Assembly: GCA_963707235.1 (NCBI GenBank)
Contig: CAVPPC010000004.1
Coordinates: 186,001 to 250,000 of the forward strand
Direction: 5' to 3'
DNA length: 64,000 nucleotides
DNA from: FEN-1191 sp963707235
GTDB lineage: Bacteria; Pseudomonadota; Gammaproteobacteria; Steroidobacterales; Steroidobacteraceae
Shown: positions 1 through 8,365 of the stretch, piece after piece
Layout of the letters: each line of letters opens with the position of its first letter
How positions within the stretch are numbered: position 1 is the first letter of the stretch
The notes under the pieces: model-generated
Databases searched by the model: none
What the model was told of the DNA's origin: nothing
The model's input: the letters and a program-made list of their open reading frames with translations, nothing else
Program-made: the position numbers and the translations under genes

Positions 1-1
1 G

Positions 2-1225
2 CGTTACCCGGAAGAGCTGCCGGAACTGCTTGCGCGCGCCTACGGGGTGTTTCGCGGTGGTCGGCCGCGCCCGGTGCATCTCTCGCTGCCGCGCGACATG
101 CTGCCCGAGCCGGTCACGGCAGACTGGAAGGCGCGCCGCACGCCGACCCTGCCGATGCCCGACCCGGCTGCGATCGAAGAGGCTGCCGAACGGCTCGCAC
201 GCTCGAAGCGTCCGCTGATATTCGTCGGCGGCGGTGCGGTCGGCACGCGCGCATCTTTGACCGCGATTGCCGAGCGCATCGGCGCTCCCGTCCTGGCAAC
301 CAATGCGGGCAAGGGAATCCTGCCGGATTCGCATCCGCTGTCATTGGGCGGTTCGATCCTCCAGCGCGCCAGCCAGCAGGCGCTCGCCGATGCGGACGTG
401 GTGTTGCTTATCGGCTCGGAAGTCTCGATGGGCGATCACTTCCTGCCGCGGCTCGAAATCACGGGCGAGCTCATCCGCATCGACATCGATCCGGGCGAAC
501 TGACTTCGATGTACCCGGCCGCCGTGCCGATCCAGTCCGACGCACGCGCGGCGCTGGCCGCACTCGACAATGCGCTCGAGCGGCGCAATGTCGGTGCGCA
601 GCGCAATCCCGGCGCGCAGCGCGCGGAGGGCGCGGGCCGGGTGCGTGAGATCCTCGCGGCCAACGCTGCGAACATGAGCGAGCTCGAAAGACTCCATGCG
701 CGCGTCTGGAAAATCCTGCGTGCGGCGCTGCCTGCGGACACGATCGTGATGGGCGATGCCACGCAGCTCGTGTACAGCGGCAGTTTTGCGATGCCGATGG
801 AGACCGAGCGCTGCTGGTACTACTCCGGCACCTATTGTGCGCTGGGCGTCGCGCTGCCGATGGCCATCGGCGCCAGGATCGGCGCGCCACAGCGTCCCGT
901 GGTCGCGGTCGCCGGCGACGGTGGTTTCATGTTCACGGTCAATGAACTGGCCACCGCGGCGGAGGAGCGCCTCGCGCTGCCAATCATCGTCTGGAACAAC
1001 GATGCCCTCAAGGAGATCGTCGATCAGATGGACCAGCGGCAGATTCCGCGCATCGGCGTCGAGCCCAGGAGCCCTGATTTCCTGGGGTTGGCGCAGAGCC
1101 TTGGCTGTCATGCGACGCGCGCCACCAGCGCCGGGCATCTGCAGCAATCGCTGCGCGCCGCGTTCGACGCCGATCGTCCGACGTTGATCGAGATCCGCCA
1201 GGACAGCCCCTGGCTGGCGGTCTAG
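2..1225 (+). CDS. Thiamine pyrophosphate-dependent enzyme, acetolactate synthase-like (5' truncated)
   Basis: The reading frame is open from the first bases of the window, so the N-terminal PYR domain is mostly missing. What remains is the end of the PYR domain (PVHLSLPRD), a central Rossmann-like TPP_enzyme_M domain (PLIFVGGGAVG onward) and the C-terminal TPP-binding domain with the GDGGF...WNN motif that holds magnesium and diphosphate. Enzymes of this family decarboxylate 2-oxo acids or make acetolactate. The architecture resembles acetolactate synthase large subunits and the related 5-guanidino-2-oxopentanoate decarboxylases. The substrate cannot be decided from the sequence, so no symbol is given. 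No ilvN-type small subunit follows; the next gene is convergent. The family call is firm and the substrate open. Confidence 0.85.
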   Translation, partial: RYPEELPELLARAYGVFRGGRPRPVHLSLPRDMLPEPVTADWKARRTPTLPMPDPAAIEEAAERLARSKRPLIFVGGGAVGTRASLTAIAERIGAPVLATNAGKGILPDSHPLSLGGSILQRASQQALADADVVLLIGSEVSMGDHFLPRLEITGELIRIDIDPGELTSMYPAAVPIQSDARAALAALDNALERRNVGAQRNPGAQRAEGAGRVREILAANAANMSELERLHARVWKILRAALPADTIVMGDATQLVYSGSFAMPMETERCWYYSGTYCALGVALPMAIGARIGAPQRPVVAVAGDGGFMFTVNELATAAEERLALPIIVWNNDALKEIVDQMDQRQIPRIGVEPRSPDFLGLAQSLGCHATRATSAGHLQQSLRAAFDADRPTLIEIRQDSPWLAV

Positions 1226-1234
1226 CGCGCCGGC

Positions 1235-2269
1235 TCAGTCCGGTTGCAGCGCACGCGGCCGCAGTGGCCGGGTGTTCTGATCGTTGATCTCGTCGCGCGG
1301 CCTGTACGGTGCCGCAAGATATGCGCGCTCGTCTCCGGTCAGTTGCAACGTCAGTGCCTCGACCGCGACATCGATGTGCGAGGCCTTTACCGCTCCCACG
1401 ATCGGCACGTTGTGATTGGGGTTACCCGAAACCCAGGCCATCGCCACATGCGCGGCGCTGACGCCCCGGCGCGCAGCCAGCTCGTGCGCGCGTCGCGCGA
1501 TCTCGCGATCGATCTCGTCGCCGTAGAAGTTTTGGTACAGATCGTGGGACGTGCGCGCCGTCCGCGCCGCATCCGTGGCGCTGGTCGTGCCAGCCGCGCT
1601 GGCGCCGCGCGCCAGATAGCCGCGCGCCAGCGGACTGAAAGTCGTGACGGCGATGTCCTGGTCGAGGCAGTACGGGAACATCTCGCGTTCTTCCTCACGG
1701 TACAGCAGGTTGTACTGGCACTGCATGTTGACGAACGCCGTCCAGCCGTTCATCGCCGCCACCGCGTTCATCTTCGCGAACTGCCACGCATACATGGTTG
1801 ACGCGCCAAGGTAACGCACCTTGCCCGCGCGCACCGTGGCGTGCAGCGCGTCCATGGTTTCCTCGATGGGCGTATTCACGTCGAAGGCGTGGATCACATA
1901 GAGGTCGACATGGTCGGTGCCCATGCGCGCCAGCGAGCGGTCTATGGATTTCGCGATGTGCGCTCGCGACAGTCCGCGGTCGGCCGGATCGTCGCTCATG
2001 GGATAGAAAACCTTGGTGGCGAGCACCAGCTTGTCGCGCGTGGTCATCTTGAGGAGGTTGCGGGCCACGACCTCCTCGTTGCGGCCGATGGAATACCAGT
2101 CGGCCATGTCGAAGAAGTTGATGCCGCGTTCCAGCGCGTGCCGCAGCAGTGGGATCGAAGCACCCTCGTCGAGCACCCAGCCCTTCCACGCGGGGCTGCC
2201 CATCGACATGGTGCCCAGGCAAAGCCGCGACACTTTGAGATCCGTGCGCCCGAACGGGAGGTAATTCAT
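1235..2269 (-). CDS. Aldo/keto reductase
   Basis: This is a NAD(P)H-dependent oxidoreductase of the aldo/keto reductase TIM-barrel superfamily, about 344 residues. The catalytic tetrad can be followed: Asp and Tyr in FFDMADWYS, Lys in LVLATKVF and His in LYVIHAFD. The C-terminal GNPNHNVPIVGAVK segment fits the cofactor phosphate-binding region. The frame is open further upstream, but the family begins at MNYLPFGRTDLKVS, so I place the start at 2269 rather than 2398. It is convergent with the TPP enzyme and divergent from the rhomboid gene. The physiological substrate is unknown; related proteins act on aldehydes, ketones or sugars. Confidence 0.9.
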   Translation of the reverse strand: MNYLPFGRTDLKVSRLCLGTMSMGSPAWKGWVLDEGASIPLLRHALERGINFFDMADWYSIGRNEEVVARNLLKMTTRDKLVLATKVFYPMSDDPADRGLSRAHIAKSIDRSLARMGTDHVDLYVIHAFDVNTPIEETMDALHATVRAGKVRYLGASTMYAWQFAKMNAVAAMNGWTAFVNMQCQYNLLYREEEREMFPYCLDQDIAVTTFSPLARGYLARGASAAGTTSATDAARTARTSHDLYQNFYGDEIDREIARRAHELAARRGVSAAHVAMAWVSGNPNHNVPIVGAVKASHIDVAVEALTLQLTGDERAYLAAPYRPRDEINDQNTRPLRPRALQPD

Positions 2270-2514
2270 GTCAGGTTGGGTGCCGGCGCGTAGTCGTACG
2301 ACCCGCTGACTGTTGCCACCGAAACGCTCCTGCGCATTGCCAGCCAGTCCATTGGAGATTGGGTTGGTGTTGTAGCAAGCGTAGCGGCGAGATAGCAAGC
2401 ATTCTTCCCGGAGACAGCGGCGTCACGGCGCCTGTCGGTGGGACCAGCAATTGGCTTGCGATGCGGCGCACGATTCAGTCAATAATGTCTTGCGAGAGCC
2501 ATGAGGGGTCAGGC

Positions 2515-5340
2515 ATGACGAGCGGCACCAACCCGGATTCCCCCACGACAGGATCCGCCGTACCCGATGGCCAGATGGACTTTGCGAATTATTCGGATGC
2601 ACAGCTGCAGGACCTGCGGCTGGTGCTGGATGCCCAACGCTACCCGCTGAATGCCGCGCATCTTCAGGAGGAACTGAATCGTCGGTCTGACGCCTTGTCA
2701 GCCGTGCCCGACCCGACCGGGCCGCCTGTGGATGACCAGTCCGCGCCATTGCAGGTGACGCCTGACAAGGTCAGGTTGATATATCCGGTGCGATTCACGC
2801 AGCGGGACGGTTGGCGCGGCTGGTTGAATGCCAAGCGTCGCCGCCAGCCTTTCTTCGCAACCGGGTCGGTGACACTGCAACCGGACGAAGTCGTGATCGA
2901 GGGCTGGTGCCGTTCGTGGCTTGGCTTGTCGGAGCGGGGCGAGCGGCGGATTGCGCGGGATCGCATCCGCAACGTGGCTGCGAATGGGGCGGAGCTTTCC
3001 TTTGACTGGCGCAGGCCGTGGCGGCGGCGTCGACGCCTGAGCCTGCAATGTGCGTCGGGCGAAGACGCCTCTGAACTGATGCGGGCACTTCCGTCCGAAC
3101 GCACGGCCGGATTCGAGCAGAAGTGGCAGGCTCTCCAGGATTTCTCGCGCCGGCTGGATGCCTTGGGCGTGCGCCCGTGGGTCACGCGGGCACTCGTCGT
3201 CCTGAACGTCCTGGTCTTCGTTTCTATCGTGATCGTGAACCAGGGTTGGAGCGGCGTGACATGGCAGGCGTACATTCGCTGGGGCGCCAATTTCGGGCCC
3301 CTGACGACAGGGGGGCAGTGGTGGCGCTTGCTCACAGCGCTGTTCCTGCATGGAGGTTTGTGGCATCTGCTCGTCAACATGTGGGTACTGTGGAACGCAG
3401 GCCGGTTGGCGGAGCGCCTGTACGGCAACGGCCGCTATGCGCTGATCTGGTTTGCCTCAGGCCTCGCGGCCAGCATGACGTCCCTCGTCTGGGATCCCGC
3501 GCGAATCTCGATCGGTGCGTCCGGGGCGATCTTCGGCGTGCTGGGTGCTTTCCTTGCCCATGCGCTGAAGCCGGGTACGCGCCTGCCCAAGCGGATACTG
3601 CTGGTTCACTGGGTCAGCACCGCCGTATTTACGTTGTTCAGCCTGGCCAATGGCTGGTTCAATCAGGGCATCGACAACGCTGCGCATGCAGGCGGCCTGT
3701 TGATGGGCATGACACTTGGATTGCTGTTGTCGAGACCATTGCCAACCGTGCCCAACGCGCATGCCGCTGGCGATGAAACGCCCGGAGAATCGGCTCCGCT
3801 GATCGGTGCCGGGTGGTTGCCTGTTGCGCTCGCCCTGCTGGGGACAGCGGCGTTTCTCGGCCTGGGATATGCGCAGATCCATGGTGTTGGCACCCACCTG
3901 ACCGGGCCCACGAGTTACATGAAAGCGCACGGCGATTTTACCAAGGGGGAGGAGGCCAATTTGCGTCGCTGGAGCGAGATTGGCCAGCAACTCGATGCCG
4001 GTGCGATGAGCCCGGCCGAGGCAGCGCGGGAATTCAAGGCCGATATCGTGCCGTTCTGGACACAGACCGTGGCCAGCATGTCGGCCGAGTTGCCGAAGAT
4101 TTCACATGAGCAGCAACCGTATGCCGAAGAGGTGCTGACTTATGCGCGAGAAAGGCTGGCGTGGGCCAATGATCTGGTCGAAGAGGTGGCATCGAATAGT
4201 TCAATCTCCGCCAGCGCCATGCAGGCCCATCTGGCCAAACTAACCAGATCCCTTGCGCGGATTGAGCGACGGCGAATGGATGCGGATGCGACGCTGGCGC
4301 CTCGCGCGCTGTCTCGCTCGCCAGCCGTGACGCGATTGCGCAATCTGTTCGGTGGCGAGCCACCCTGCGTCGAACCGCCGGCGTGGACAGGACGGCTGGT
4401 CGGAGCAAAGGACAGTCCGGCCGACGGACCGGCACAGCGACGCGCCATTCGTTGTTCTGCCCAACAGGCTTTCCTGGCGCAGGACTTCAAGAGCCTCGAG
4501 GACATGTGGCACCACTATCCACCCGATGATGTCGACCCGATTCAGGGAGTGACCCGCCACAACTGCCTGCTGTCGGGCCTGGATGACCTGTTTGAGTACG
4601 GCACGCTGCAGGTGCCCGATGTCCTCGCCACCATCGCCAGTTGGCGAAAGCAGTATCCGCAGTCCCTGTTGCCGTCGCTGGTTGAGGCCAGTCTGTATCA
4701 GGACTGGGCCTGGTCGGCGCGCGGGCACGGAGGGGCCAGGGACACGGCCCAGCAGCAGTGGCAGCTGTTCAGTTATCGCTCGATCATGGCCAGCGCAGCG
4801 CTCGATGACGCGCAGCCGCAGGGCGCGGATGAACCGGAGTGGTATGTATTGCGGCTGGGCGTGGACCTCGATCTGTCAGAAGACGGGGCAACGCTCACAG
4901 ACGTCTTCAATACGGCGATGAGTCGATTTTCAACCTACTTGCCGTTGATCGGGGCGCGACTGCGTATCCTGATGCCGCGCTGGACCGGAAGCTTTGCAGA
5001 CGTGGACAAGCTCATCAATGACGAGGCTCAGCGCTGGGGTAGCGAGGCGCCCGAAATATACGCGCGCCTGTATTCCCTGTACGCAGCTTTCGAAGGCGAG
5101 GAAACCAGCTTTTACAGCGAGGGCAAGATGGACTGGCCGCGGATGCAGGAAGGGTTCGATGCGCTGCTCAGGCGGTACCCGAACAGTGACGCCCTCCTCA
5201 ATGACTACGCGTACCTGGCTTGCCGCGGGGACCAGTCGGGTCTGTACCAGTCAATACGAAAGAGACTGGACGGACATGTGGCTTCCACCGCCTGGACAGG
5301 CAAGTACACATTATCGTACTGCGACAAGTTGATGAAATAG
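2515..5340 (+). CDS. Rhomboid family intramembrane serine protease with long DUF4034-like C-terminal region
   Basis: A large protein of about 941 residues. Residues 1-220 are soluble and contain a basic, PH-like patch. Residues of about 235-440 form the rhomboid core: HLLVNMW, the nucleophile motif GASGAIFG (Ser about 336) and the catalytic His in HAGGLLMG (His about 391), within several hydrophobic helices. One more hydrophobic segment follows near 450. The last 450-490 residues are soluble and helical; the part around LIGARLRILMPRWTGS and the WSARGHGGARDTAQQ stretch resemble DUF4034. Typical bacterial rhomboids have 200-300 residues, so the extension is unusual. ATG 2515 is preferred to upstream starts because GAGGGG precedes it. 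Base composition is somewhat less GC-rich than the neighbours. The protease call is solid; the role and substrate are unknown. Confidence 0.85.
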   Translation: MTSGTNPDSPTTGSAVPDGQMDFANYSDAQLQDLRLVLDAQRYPLNAAHLQEELNRRSDALSAVPDPTGPPVDDQSAPLQVTPDKVRLIYPVRFTQRDGWRGWLNAKRRRQPFFATGSVTLQPDEVVIEGWCRSWLGLSERGERRIARDRIRNVAANGAELSFDWRRPWRRRRRLSLQCASGEDASELMRALPSERTAGFEQKWQALQDFSRRLDALGVRPWVTRALVVLNVLVFVSIVIVNQGWSGVTWQAYIRWGANFGPLTTGGQWWRLLTALFLHGGLWHLLVNMWVLWNAGRLAERLYGNGRYALIWFASGLAASMTSLVWDPARISIGASGAIFGVLGAFLAHALKPGTRLPKRILLVHWVSTAVFTLFSLANGWFNQGIDNAAHAGGLLMGMTLGLLLSRPLPTVPNAHAAGDETPGESAPLIGAGWLPVALALLGTAAFLGLGYAQIHGVGTHLTGPTSYMKAHGDFTKGEEANLRRWSEIGQQLDAGAMSPAEAAREFKADIVPFWTQTVASMSAELPKISHEQQPYAEEVLTYARERLAWANDLVEEVASNSSISASAMQAHLAKLTRSLARIERRRMDADATLAPRALSRSPAVTRLRNLFGGEPPCVEPPAWTGRLVGAKDSPADGPAQRRAIRCSAQQAFLAQDFKSLEDMWHHYPPDDVDPIQGVTRHNCLLSGLDDLFEYGTLQVPDVLATIASWRKQYPQSLLPSLVEASLYQDWAWSARGHGGARDTAQQQWQLFSYRSIMASAALDDAQPQGADEPEWYVLRLGVDLDLSEDGATLTDVFNTAMSRFSTYLPLIGARLRILMPRWTGSFADVDKLINDEAQRWGSEAPEIYARLYSLYAAFEGEETSFYSEGKMDWPRMQEGFDALLRRYPNSDALLNDYAYLACRGDQSGLYQSIRKRLDGHVASTAWTGKYTLSYCDKLMK

Positions 5341-5369
5341 GCGAGGCTGCTGGCTGTTTGCGCGTGACC

Positions 5370-7513
5370 TCAGTTCCGCAGATGCTCCCTGATGAACTCT
5401 ACGGTGTGCCGTCGCGCCTCGAAGCCATGCCACGGCTCTTTCGACGGCTCACCCTCGATGCCGCGCGCCAACGAACTGTGTGACTCGCGCGGATAGGTGA
5501 CGAGCTCCACCGGCACGTGCGCCTGGCGCAGCGCGCGATACATCTCGTATGACTGGCCCGGCGGGTCGGTTTCATCTTCCTGCCCCTGGATCAGCAGCAT
5601 CGGCGTGCCGACTTTCTGCCGGCCGACGCCCGCGAGCGGACTTTGGCGCCATGCGTCGGTGACGTGCTGCCACGGATAGCCGTAGAACCAGCGGTCGTAG
5701 TAGCTGTCGTCTTCCGTTCCGTATTCGCTGAACTGATCGATCACCGGCGCGCCACTCACGATTGCGCGGAACCGTGTCGTCTGTCCTTCCATGAAGCCGG
5801 CAAGTTCGCCGCCGTAGCTGTAGCCGATGAACGCCATGCGGTGTCCGTCCAGGGGAAAATGCTTCAGTACGTGATCGACTCCCGCCAGGATGTCGCGCAC
5901 ATCGCCGCCGCCCAGATCATTCTTGTTCGCGGCCGCAAAGGCCGCGCCACGCAGCGTGCTGCCGCGCGGATTCGGACGGAACATCGCGAAGCCCTGGCCC
6001 ACGAGGAAATCAACGTAGACACTGGACTCATCGTTGAACGCCCATGTCGGGCCGCCATGCCCCTCGACGATGAGAGGCGCGCGCGCGCGCGCATCGGCGT
6101 CGGCTGGCAAATAGAGGAGTCCCTGCAGCGTGCGGCCTTCGAATTGCCATTCGACGCGCTGCGCTTCTGCGCCGCGACGCGGACCAGAGGCCTGGAATGG
6201 TGGCACGCTCAAGGCATGGCCCGCCGCGGTGAGCGAGGGCGCATACATGATCACCGGCGTGTGGCCGGAGCGCGACTCGATCCACACCCAGGCCGAGTGG
6301 TTGGCGTTCGTCGCGAGCAAAGTAATCGACCCCGCGGGATGCCGCAGCGCGATCCCGGCGCCAACGCCAACGCCAGAGCTGGCGCCGGCGCCGGCGCGGC
6401 GCGGGGAGCAGGCGCGGTACCGCAGCGCTCAACCGTGTATTCAAAACCGCGCGCGATCGGAACCGCTACGCCAGACTCCGCCAGCGATACAATATTGCCG
6501 GCCGGTGTGCCGTCGAGTCCGTCGGTGAGATTTTGCACCCGATGCGTCGCGAGCTCGTCGACATACAGATCGGGATAGCCAGGCGGCGCATCTCGCTTTG
6601 CCTGTGAATAAAAGTACAGCTCGCGACCGGAAGCATCCCAGGTGAGGTTTGCAACCTGCCGAGGGATTTCCTCGAGCACATCCGGCTTCTCAGCCTGCGC
6701 GATCGACACCAGCCACGCGCGCCGCGTTGGCTCCAGGTCGGACCCGTGGTGTGGCGCCTGCGTTACCACCGCCAGTCGCGCACCATCCGGGCTCCACGCG
6801 GCTTCGGCGACGTCATTTTGTAGTGGCACGACGACGGCCTTGTGCGTTTCCATGTTCCACAGGTACAGGTGCGTGCCGTGCGTCTCATGGTCGACCCAGT
6901 TCGCATCGGCCTTCGCTTCGATCTGCGCCTTCTCGCCCGGCGTCTGCGGGTCGTCCGCCATCACCCACAGCCATTCGCCGCTGGCATTCAGGCCGTACGC
7001 TTTTGCTTCGACTGGCAGTGTGGTCGCCGGTCTAGGCGTGCTGTCCTTGTCAGCCGGCGGCAGCGCGTCCGCGGTCCGCGAATCATCCACCGCTACCGGG
7101 ACCTGGATCTCGAGCTTCTGCGCTTCGCCCCCCAGCATCGACAGGCGGAACAGCTCAGCGTGCTCGCCCCGATGCGCAATGAAAAGAACGCTGCGCCCGT
7201 CGGGCATCCAGCGCGGGGATGACTCGCCGTCCTTGTCCGCCTCCGGTGAATACGTGAGCTGCCGCGGCGTGCTGCCCTTTGGGTCGAGCAGCCACAGGTG
7301 CTTGCGCGCGCCGTCCGCGGTTGGCTCGCGCGCCTGCAGCAGCACCGATGATCCATCCGGCGACAATTGCAGGTCATCGTAGGCGCGGATGTGGCGCAGG
7401 TCTTCATTGGAAGGCCAGCCGGGTTCATCCGCAGCGGCGCCGAGCGGGGCGACCGCCGCCATGGACAGGACTGCCATTGCCCAAGATGTTCCGCAATTTC
7501 CCGCCATGGGCAA
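5370..7513 (-). CDS. S9 family prolyl oligopeptidase-like peptidase (one frameshift)
   Basis: Two overlapping frames together make one secreted peptidase of about 700 residues. The first (7513 down to about 6400) has a signal peptide and WD40-like TolB/beta-propeller repeats (LSPDGSSVLL, PRWMPDGRSVLF). The second (from about 6370 to 5370) has the alpha/beta-hydrolase domain with the nucleophile elbow GYSYGG, the Asp region QGQEDETDPP and the His in PRESHSS. The frame changes in a GC-rich stretch of short repeats at about 6355-6420, where the first frame reads APAPAPALALAL and then becomes an out-of-frame copy of the continuing domain. Either a sequencing indel or a true frameshift explains this. 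Family members cleave peptides at proline or acylated residues in the periplasm. Confidence 0.8.
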
Positions 7514-7658
7514 TTATAGCTACGCGACAGGCGCCTGCGCCTGCCAACCGAATCGGAACAATCTTGATGCCTGTCCCTTCCTGGACTATCTTGGTGGTGA
7601 CCTCCGGTTTGCATTCCATCAACAACAGTTCGACCCAGTCGACAATACGGAGTCAACC

Positions 7659-8033
7659 ATGGACAACGCTGCCAAAGAAAAAATGCTGAAGCTCGCGCTG
7701 CGCCTGTTCGGCGTGATCTTCCTGTTCGTCTATCCGCTGGGCCTCATCTGGCCGTCGGGCTGGGTCTGGCATGGCGGCATGGGTTTCTACTACCTGCAGA
7801 TGATCGCCGGCATCTACGCCGTGCTCGGCATTTTCCTGATCATGGCGGCCAACAACCCGGCCGCGAACCGCAGCCTGATTTCATTCACCATCTGGTCGAG
7901 CCTCGTGCACGCGGCGATCATGGGCGTGCAGGCGCTTGGCGATGCGCATGAGACTGGTCACCTGATGGGCGACGTGCCCGCGCTGCTGCTGGTGGCAGCG
8001 GTGCTGTGGTACTTCAGGCCCGCGAAGTCATAG
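7659..8033 (+). CDS. DUF6632 family small membrane protein
   Basis: A protein of about 124 residues with four hydrophobic segments: LFGVIFLFVYPLGL, MIAGIYAVLGIFLIM, a central SLVHAAIMGVQAL stretch and VPALLLVAAVLWYF. The pattern with WPSGW, NPAANRSLI and TGHLMGDVPAL matches what I know as DUF6632, a family of uncharacterised inner-membrane proteins. The frame is open upstream to 7389, but ATG 7659 is chosen because a GGAG lies just upstream and the family starts here; the longer reading would overlap the divergent peptidase gene. It is divergent from the S9 peptidase and followed by two genes on the same strand. Function unknown. Confidence 0.8.
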   Translation: MDNAAKEKMLKLALRLFGVIFLFVYPLGLIWPSGWVWHGGMGFYYLQMIAGIYAVLGIFLIMAANNPAANRSLISFTIWSSLVHAAIMGVQALGDAHETGHLMGDVPALLLVAAVLWYFRPAKS

Positions 8034-8052
8034 CCAAATCAAGGGGACGATC

Positions 8053-8364
8053 ATGGCGATCAAGCGGCCGACCAAGACCTCGGGAACTCCGGTGCGCAGG
8101 ACGGCGAGCTCGCCCGGCCTCCGACACGTCGATGTGCGCACGCCGCTGCACATGACACCTGGTGAGACCTACGCCGGGTGGCTGTGCAAGAACAAGACGT
8201 GTGGACGTGTCATCGCCATCGTGCCCGCGCAGCTCGAGGCCGCGTCAGCCTCGGATCGTTCTGCCGACGACCAGCTCGCCGCGATCAGGTGTCCGCACTG
8301 CGGTGATGAGGATCTGTATCGGTGGGGTACACGCGGCGCACACTTGTATGCGGTCGCGAGCTGA
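8053..8364 (+). CDS. Small hypothetical protein with zinc-ribbon-like cysteine pairs
   Basis: 103 residues with a basic N-terminus. The cysteines are spaced as WLCKNKTC and, 35-40 residues later, RCPHCG, which looks like a small zinc ribbon of the rubredoxin-knuckle type. ATG 8053 has a good AAGGGGA ribosome site. The stop is directly next to the start of the DUF885 gene (ATG at 8366), so the two are probably co-transcribed with the DUF6632 gene. I do not recognise a characterised homologue. Confidence 0.7.
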   Translation: MAIKRPTKTSGTPVRRTASSPGLRHVDVRTPLHMTPGETYAGWLCKNKTCGRVIAIVPAQLEAASASDRSADDQLAAIRCPHCGDEDLYRWGTRGAHLYAVAS

Positions 8365-8365
8365 A

